A DNA stretch of 64,000 bases from positions 744,001 to 808,000 of the forward strand of contig JAEMGR010000005.1 in assembly GCA_016458225.1 (NCBI GenBank), given 5' to 3'. Under the pieces are notes generated by a model. That model had not been told where the DNA came from. It did not search any database and was given only the letters and a program-made list of their open reading frames with translations. Source of the DNA: Myxococcaceae bacterium JPH2. Lineage in GTDB: Bacteria > Myxococcota > Myxococcia > Myxococcales > Myxococcaceae. This document shows positions 59,086-64,000 of this stretch, in pieces. Position numbers and translations under genes: made by a program. How positions within the stretch are numbered: position 1 is the first letter of the stretch; each line of letters begins with the position of its first letter.

Positions 59086-60539
59086 GTCTCCCTCCGCAAG
59101 TGCGCCAGGGCCATCTCCGCGGCGAAGCGCCCGGACAGCATGACGAGCGGCACCCCACCGCCTGGGTGCGTCCCACCTCCCGCGAAGAACAAGCCGGGAG
59201 TCCCCCCCCGAATGCGAGGACGCCGAAACGGACCGAACTTCCCGTGCGGCAGGAAGCCGTAGATGGAGCCACCGGGAGCACCCTGCTCCGCCAGGTCCAC
59301 CGGGGTCCGCTGCCCCATGATGCGCGCGCGTCCGCGCAGCTCCGGGAAGTGCTGATGGAGCTTGTCGAACATCTGGGCCTTCACCCGCTCCGCGTTCAGC
59401 TCCCACGCGCGCGCGGCATGCTCGGCGGCCTCGGCGTCCTGAGGCAGCGGCGGCGCGTTCACCATGACGAACACGCCCGTGCGTCCCGGCGGCGCCATGG
59501 TGGCGTCCGTCGCGGAGGGGTTGCACAGGTACACCGTGGGGTCCGCCGCGAGCTGTCCGCGAAACAGCTCGGAGAACTCGCGAGCCGAATCCCCCCCGAA
59601 GAGCACCGTGTGGTGTGGCAGCGCCGGGCGTCCCTCCACCGCGAGGAGGAGCACGAAGCCGGAGAGCGCCAGGGGCTCGGACTCACGGCGCGCCGCGCTC
59701 AGCGGATCCGCGTTCACCACCACCGTGTCGAACGGCTCCGCGCTCCCGAGCGGCCCCACGCGGTAACCCTCCGCGTCTCGCGAGAAGCTGGCGCGCACAC
59801 CCAACCGCACCGTGACGCCCTGACGGCGCACGGCCTGCCCCAGGGCCTCCACCAACGCACCAATGCCGCCGCGGACATGGTGCACCCCATAGGCGCGCTC
59901 GATGTGCGGGATGAGCGAGAACGCCGCGCTCGCCGCATAGGGTGAGGCGCCCGCGTAGGTGGCGAAGCGCCCCACGAACTGCTGGAGGTGGTGCGTCTTG
60001 AAGTGCTTCACCGCGAGGTCATGCAGCGTGGGCAGCTTCATCCCCGCCACCACCGCGCCCACGCCCCGTCGCGCCACGCGCGCCATGAAGCCGGCCAGTC
60101 CCTCGAAGGGCGCCTCCAGGTAGGGCTCGCCCGCGGCGCGCCAGATGCGCGCGGCCTCGTCGTAGAACGAGCGGACCCCGCGCCGCTCGCAAGGCCGCAG
60201 CTCGCCCGCGCTCCACGCCGTGCGCTCCAGGTCCTTGTGCGCCGTGAACCTGCACCCGTCCGAGAATCGGTAGGCGCACTGCGGCTCCAGCTCGATGAAG
60301 GGTGGCAAGAGGTCCACCGCGTCCAGCGCCGCGAACGTGCCGCGCACCAGCTCCGGCAACGTCAGCAACGTGGGGCCGGTGTCCAGCGTGAGCCCGTCGC
60401 ACGTGAGCGCGCGAGCCTTGCCGCCCAGCGTCGCGCTGCCCTCGAAGAGCGTCACGGCGTGGCCCTCCTTCGCCAGCAGCCCCGCGGCGGTCAGCCCTCC
60501 GATTCCTCCCCCCACCACGGCGACGCGCGTTCGCTTCAT
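59082..60539 (-). CDS. crtD: carotenoid desaturase, CrtD-type
   Basis: A 485-residue FAD amine-oxidoreductase-like desaturase: GGGIGGLTAAGLLAKEGHAVTLFE, followed by LGGKARALTCDGLTLDTGPT and a C-terminal LFFAGGGTHPGGGVPLVMLSG. It is a second desaturase in the operon, next to crtC, which favours CrtD (3,4-desaturase of hydroxy-carotenoids) over a phytoene desaturase; crtI-type sequence is used for the other gene at 61554. In M. xanthus, related pairs have been described under other names, so the symbol is tentative. Confidence 0.78.
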   Translation of the reverse strand: MKRTRVAVVGGGIGGLTAAGLLAKEGHAVTLFEGSATLGGKARALTCDGLTLDTGPTLLTLPELVRGTFAALDAVDLLPPFIELEPQCAYRFSDGCRFTAHKDLERTAWSAGELRPCERRGVRSFYDEAARIWRAAGEPYLEAPFEGLAGFMARVARRGVGAVVAGMKLPTLHDLAVKHFKTHHLQQFVGRFATYAGASPYAASAAFSLIPHIERAYGVHHVRGGIGALVEALGQAVRRQGVTVRLGVRASFSRDAEGYRVGPLGSAEPFDTVVVNADPLSAARRESEPLALSGFVLLLAVEGRPALPHHTVLFGGDSAREFSELFRGQLAADPTVYLCNPSATDATMAPPGRTGVFVMVNAPPLPQDAEAAEHAARAWELNAERVKAQMFDKLHQHFPELRGRARIMGQRTPVDLAEQGAPGGSIYGFLPHGKFGPFRRPRIRGGTPGLFFAGGGTHPGGGVPLVMLSGRFAAEMALAHLRRET

Positions 60540-60549
60540 GGTGGCGCCA

Positions 60550-61557
60550 TCAGCCTTCCGTCCCCGTGCGCAACAGCGGCGTGCGCGCCGCCTCGGGGGA
60601 CTCGGGCAGCACGGCCTGAGGGCGCACGAAGGTCAGTGCCGCCAGCGCGAGCTTCCGTCGCGTGGGCACGAACGCGCGGGCGCGGAAGACGTCGAAGTCC
60701 CTCGCCTCGATGTCGCGGAGGATGTCGCCGTAGATGGCGCCCATGAGCCGCACCATCCGCTGTGAGCCCACCCCTCGGAGGTAGCGCACGCCCGACGCCG
60801 CGCGCGCGTAATAGGCCCGAGCGCGACGAATCTGGAACCGCATGAAGTCGCGCCACCGCGCATCCACTTCGCCTCGGCGCAGGTCGTCCTCCGACAGGCC
60901 GAACGCGCGCAGCTCCTCGGCGGGCAGGTAGACACGACCGCGCTCCAGGTCCTCGCGCACGTCGCGCAGGATGTTGGTGAGCTGCATGGCGCGGCCCAGG
61001 TCCGCGGCCGGAGCCACCGCGCGCGCATCCTCGCCCCCGAGCACCGGCGTCAGCATCAGCCCCACCACGCCCGCCACCCGGTAGCAGTACAGGTCCAGCT
61101 GCTCCCACGTGTCATAGCGAGCGCGCGTCAGGTCCATCTCCATCCCGGAGATGAGGTCCTGGAAGGGCTGCTCCGGAATGCGGTAGCGCCGCACCGTGTG
61201 CCCGAGTGCGGCGAACTCGCCCGCGTCCCAAGGCGCGCGGGCGTCCCCTCCGCGCGAGCGCCCGGTCAGCGCTCCCCACTCGGGAGAGGCCAGCTCCGGC
61301 AGGGCCGCATACAGCTCGCGAACACGCCACCGCGCCGTCGCCAGGCGAAGGGCCAGGTCGCCCCCCTCCCCCGCATCGCCATCCACCAGGTCATCGAGCC
61401 TTCGGCAGAAGGCATACAGCGCGAAGGCCGCCTTCCGACGCGCCCCGAAGAGCAGATACGAGGCGAAGTAGAAGCTCTTCGCGTGATGGCGAGTCACCTG
61501 CTTCGCCAACCCGTACCCCCGCGCGATGAGCGGCGCATCGTTCCGAGCGGGCGTCAT
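60550..61557 (-). CDS. crtB: phytoene synthase
   Basis: A 335-residue squalene/phytoene synthase condensing two geranylgeranyl diphosphates. The first Asp-rich motif is CRRLDDLVDGD and the second is NILRDVREDLERGRVYLP; HHAKSFYFASYLL and the VGLMLTPVLG segment are also typical. The ATG at 61557 overlaps the crtI stop (ATGA); longer frames are rejected. crtD starts 10 bp further on. Confidence 0.93.
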   Translation of the reverse strand: MTPARNDAPLIARGYGLAKQVTRHHAKSFYFASYLLFGARRKAAFALYAFCRRLDDLVDGDAGEGGDLALRLATARWRVRELYAALPELASPEWGALTGRSRGGDARAPWDAGEFAALGHTVRRYRIPEQPFQDLISGMEMDLTRARYDTWEQLDLYCYRVAGVVGLMLTPVLGGEDARAVAPAADLGRAMQLTNILRDVREDLERGRVYLPAEELRAFGLSEDDLRRGEVDARWRDFMRFQIRRARAYYARAASGVRYLRGVGSQRMVRLMGAIYGDILRDIEARDFDVFRARAFVPTRRKLALAALTFVRPQAVLPESPEAARTPLLRTGTEG

Positions 61558-63104
61558 GCGGTGGCCTCCGAGAACGACTCCGTCGCATGCGCTGCCGGCC
61601 GGGGCACGAGCCCCGCGGTGCGCGCCCAATCCCCCAGTCGCTCGGTGACGAGCCGCGCGGAGATGAGCACCGTGGGCAACCCCGTGCCCGGCTGCGTGGA
61701 CGCCCCCACGAAGAAGAGGTTGCGCACGCGCGCGTCCTGGTTCGCGGGACGGAAGGGACCAATCTGCATGAAGTTCTGCGCCAGCCCGAAGGCGCTGCCG
61801 CGCGCCAGATTGAACGTGCCGGCCCAATCGTCCGGCGTGAAGACGCGCTCCACGGCGATGTCTCGCTCCAGGTCGGGGATCCCCAGCTCCGCCAGGCGCT
61901 GGAACACCTTGGCGCGCACGCGCGGCCCTTCTTCGCGCCAGCTCAGGCTCGCGTGTTGATGTGGCACGGGCACCAGGACGTAGAGCGCGTCGCGGCCGGG
62001 CGGCGCGAGCCCCGGGTCCGTCCGAGTGGGCACGTTGACGTAGAAGCTCGGGTCCTCCGGCACACGGAAGCGCTCGAAGATGTCCTCGAACGAACCTCGG
62101 TAGTCCCGACCGAACACGACGTTGTGGTGCAGGAGCCCTGGCACTCGCCGCTTCAAGCCCAGGTAGAGGAGGTAGGCGCTCGACGTGAAGCGCAGCGAGG
62201 TGCGCCGCTTCAGCGGGGCGGCCTTCGGGTCCAGCAATGACTCGTAGGCATAGGGCAGGTCCGCGTTGCACAGCACCGCGTCCGCGCGAATCACTTCGCC
62301 GCCCGCCAACCGCACGCCCGTGGCACGGCCGCCCTCCGTGAGGATGCGCTCCACGGGCGCGCCATAGCGGAAGCGCACACCCTCCTCGCGCCCCAGCCGC
62401 TCCAGCGCGCGGGGAATGGCATACAGCCCGCCCTGGGGAAACCAGATGCCCACGCCCAGCTCCGTGAAGGGCAGCAGGCCGTACACGGCGGGAGACGCGT
62501 ACGGGGACACGCCCAGGTACATCGTCTGGAAGGTCATCGCCGCGCGCAGCCGCTCGTCGCGGAAGAAGCGCGCCACGTCCGAGTACATGCGGCGGTGCGC
62601 GCGCACGCGGAAGAGGCTCGCCAGCACGCGGGGCGACAGATAGTCCGTGAGCCCCGCGTAGTTGCGGCCCACCAGCCGGTCCAGGCTGATGCGGTACTGC
62701 TCACGGCCCTGGGCCAGGAAGGCCAGGTAGCGCTGGTAGCTGCCGGGCTCCACGCGCTCCAGCTCGCGTCCCATGGCGCACAGCTCGGAGGTGAACGTGA
62801 TGTGCGAGCCGTCGCGGAAGTGCACGCGGTAGTTCGGATCGCACCGCAGGAGCGTCAGGTAGTCCTCGATCCGCCGGCCAAGCGCGCGGAAGGTCTCCTC
62901 GAACACCTCCGGCATCAACACGATGGTGGGGCCGATGTCCCACGTGAAGCCGTCCACCCGAAGCTGGTTGCAGCGCCCGCCGGGCCCCGCTGTCTTCTCC
63001 AGAACCTGGACGTCGAAGCCCTGGTGCGCGAGCCGCGCCGCCGCGGCCAGCCCGCCCACGCCCGCGCCCACCACCACCACGCTCGGCCTGTGGGGTCCGC
63101 TCAT
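61554..63104 (-). CDS. crtI: phytoene desaturase
   Basis: A 516-residue FAD-dependent desaturase introducing double bonds into phytoene to give lycopene or a precursor. The N-terminal fold is VVGAGVGGLAAAARLAHQGFDVQVLEK, followed by GPGGRCNQLRVDGFTWDIGPTI, the CrtI signature; the C-terminal motif is NLFFVGASTQPGTGLPTVLISA. It lies directly after crtE, 7 bp downstream, and overlaps crtB. Confidence 0.92.
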   Translation of the reverse strand: MSGPHRPSVVVVGAGVGGLAAAARLAHQGFDVQVLEKTAGPGGRCNQLRVDGFTWDIGPTIVLMPEVFEETFRALGRRIEDYLTLLRCDPNYRVHFRDGSHITFTSELCAMGRELERVEPGSYQRYLAFLAQGREQYRISLDRLVGRNYAGLTDYLSPRVLASLFRVRAHRRMYSDVARFFRDERLRAAMTFQTMYLGVSPYASPAVYGLLPFTELGVGIWFPQGGLYAIPRALERLGREEGVRFRYGAPVERILTEGGRATGVRLAGGEVIRADAVLCNADLPYAYESLLDPKAAPLKRRTSLRFTSSAYLLYLGLKRRVPGLLHHNVVFGRDYRGSFEDIFERFRVPEDPSFYVNVPTRTDPGLAPPGRDALYVLVPVPHQHASLSWREEGPRVRAKVFQRLAELGIPDLERDIAVERVFTPDDWAGTFNLARGSAFGLAQNFMQIGPFRPANQDARVRNLFFVGASTQPGTGLPTVLISARLVTERLGDWARTAGLVPRPAAHATESFSEATA

Positions 63105-63111
63105 GACGTCC

Positions 63112-64000
63112 TCACGCGGCCCGGTACGTCAGCCGCTCGATGAGCGCGTCCAGCCGCTCGCGCATGCCTTGAGGATTGGGGAGCCCCCGGAGCGCACGAC
63201 GCGCGGCGCGAGAGCACTGCTCCACCCGCCGCTCACACGCGGCACGGCCCCCATGGAACTCCACCAGCGCCCGGGCCCGAGCCACCGCGGCGGCGTCCTT
63301 CTCTTCCGCGGGCAGCGACCACAGGGCATCCAGCTCGGCGCGGCCCTCGGGCGAGGCGCGCGTGTACGCGGCCAGCACCGGGAAGGTGCGCTTGCCTTGG
63401 ACGAAGTCGCTGTCGCAGGACTTGCCCGCCACGCCCGAGTCGCCGAAGAGGCCCAGCAGGTCGTCGCGGAGCTGGTAGGCCAGCCCCACGTGGCGCCCCA
63501 CGCGCTCCAGTCCTTCCGTCAGCGCCTCGTCGCCACCCGCGAGCATGGCCCCGCACACCAACGGCGCGCAGAAGCCGTAGCGCGCCGTCTTCAAGTGCGC
63601 CACCCGCAGCGCCTGGAACAGCGTCACCTCGGACAGCGGCGCGCGCGACACCTCCAGGTCCAGGAACTGTCCCGCCGCGGTGTGCCGGCACACGCCCAGG
63701 TAGTAGCGCGCCACGTCCATGACGCCGGGCAGCCCACACTCGAGCAGCGCCTCCAGTGCCCGCGCGAAGAGGTGGTCCCCCATCACCACCGCCAGGTCCT
63801 CGCCCGCGCGCCCCGCCGCCAGCATCGAGTGCAGCGCGGGCCCACCTCGGCGCGTCGCCGCCTGGTCCGCCACATCGTCATGGATGAGCAGGAACGTGTG
63901 CAGCAGCTCCAGGCCCGCCGCGAAGCGCCACAGCTCCGGCGGCACCCCCGAGGTGCCCCGAGCCAGCCCATAGCCCGCCAGCACCAACGCGGGCCGCAGC
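63112..64000 (-). CDS. crtE: geranylgeranyl diphosphate synthase, N-terminus beyond window
   Basis: A polyprenyl synthase open to the window end; the reading frame continues through 64000 (LRPALVLAGYGLA...), so a short N-terminal part is missing. The first Asp-rich motif is LLIHDDVADQAATRRGGPA (DDxxD), the second is LRDDLLGLFGD (DDxxG-type), and GKSCDSDFVQGKRTFP (with KxT/R) follows. It supplies GGPP for phytoene synthase and is the first visible gene of the crt operon; the operon promoter and its CarH/CarA operators are outside the window. Confidence 0.92.
   Translation of the reverse strand, partial: LRPALVLAGYGLARGTSGVPPELWRFAAGLELLHTFLLIHDDVADQAATRRGGPALHSMLAAGRAGEDLAVVMGDHLFARALEALLECGLPGVMDVARYYLGVCRHTAAGQFLDLEVSRAPLSEVTLFQALRVAHLKTARYGFCAPLVCGAMLAGGDEALTEGLERVGRHVGLAYQLRDDLLGLFGDSGVAGKSCDSDFVQGKRTFPVLAAYTRASPEGRAELDALWSLPAEEKDAAAVARARALVEFHGGRAACERRVEQCSRAARRALRGLPNPQGMRERLDALIERLTYRAA

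Overview
The window is about 70% GC, densely coded, and reads as a chromosomal segment from a myxobacterium of the family Myxococcaceae (Myxococcus, Corallococcus or Pyxidicoccus type). The evidence is a DUF2378 protein (a Myxococcus paralogous family), Oar-type TonB-dependent receptors, very large Ser/Thr-kinase and histidine-kinase fusions, an FHA-containing enhancer-binding protein, spore-coat-U chaperone-usher genes, and above all the carotenoid (carB-type) operon ending in a B12-binding MerR photoreceptor gene. No rRNA, tRNA, CRISPR array, insertion sequence or prophage was recognised.

Layout. (1) 1-4417, plus strand: a kynurenine-pathway operon with the tail of an upstream gene, then ACMSD, kynureninase, kynurenine 3-monooxygenase and an atypical SDR, joined by 4-8 bp overlaps or an internal Shine-Dalgarno. 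(2) 4509-8542: an Oar-like TonB-dependent receptor plus a small lipoprotein. (3) 8607-16318: an Ala/Lys-rich small protein, a nine-repeat carboxypeptidase-regulatory-like surface protein, a lipoprotein of unknown function, and a WD40 plus pentapeptide-repeat fusion. (4) 16340-20997, plus: two SAM methyltransferases, a class II UvrA paralogue and a (KKT)n-tailed YdeI-like protein. (5) 21031-25737, minus: an EF-G-binding-type zinc protein, then a complete sigma-type chaperone-usher cluster (SCPU subunit, chaperone, usher, SCPU subunit) of the kind used for the Myxococcus spore coat. (6) 26077-29257, minus: a translationally coupled dipeptide epimerase / DUF819 membrane protein / beta-lactamase-like lipoprotein cassette, a likely murein-peptide salvage unit. 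(7) 29466-32172: M20 peptidase and C39-like peptidase lipoprotein. (8) 32329-41524: an 1894-residue kinase/ATPase/GAF/histidine-kinase protein, glutamine synthetase, an HGGXW alpha/beta hydrolase and a methyltransferase. (9) 41684-55488: subtilase with five Cys-rich repeats, Ser/Thr kinase with TPRs, lipoproteins, an FHA/AAA+ regulator divergent from an AlkD-like DNA glycosylase, a degenerate SGNH/BNR lipoprotein, the DUF2378 protein and a TonB-C-like protein. (10) 54589-64000, minus: carotenoid operon crtE-crtI-crtB-crtD-crtC-glycosyltransferase-crtYc-crtYd-acyltransferase-(carA remnant)-carH, with crtE cut by the window edge.

How it works together. The kyn genes take kynurenine to 3-hydroxykynurenine and 3-hydroxyanthranilate and handle ACMS; an alpha/beta hydrolase 35 kb away is a possible formamidase for the same route. 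The crt genes make, desaturate, hydrate, cyclise, glycosylate and acylate a carotenoid; CarH is expected to repress the operon in the dark with adenosylcobalamin. The most notable observations are the apparent decay of carA to a 53-codon C-terminal stump, a recurring TANNNT box placed 6-8 nt before start codons without Shine-Dalgarno (leaderless transcription, including a back-to-back divergent pair 21 bp apart), and perfect inverted repeats in the FHA-regulator/AlkD intergenic region and upstream of the glutamine synthetase gene. Family names below come from recognition of motifs, not from database searches.
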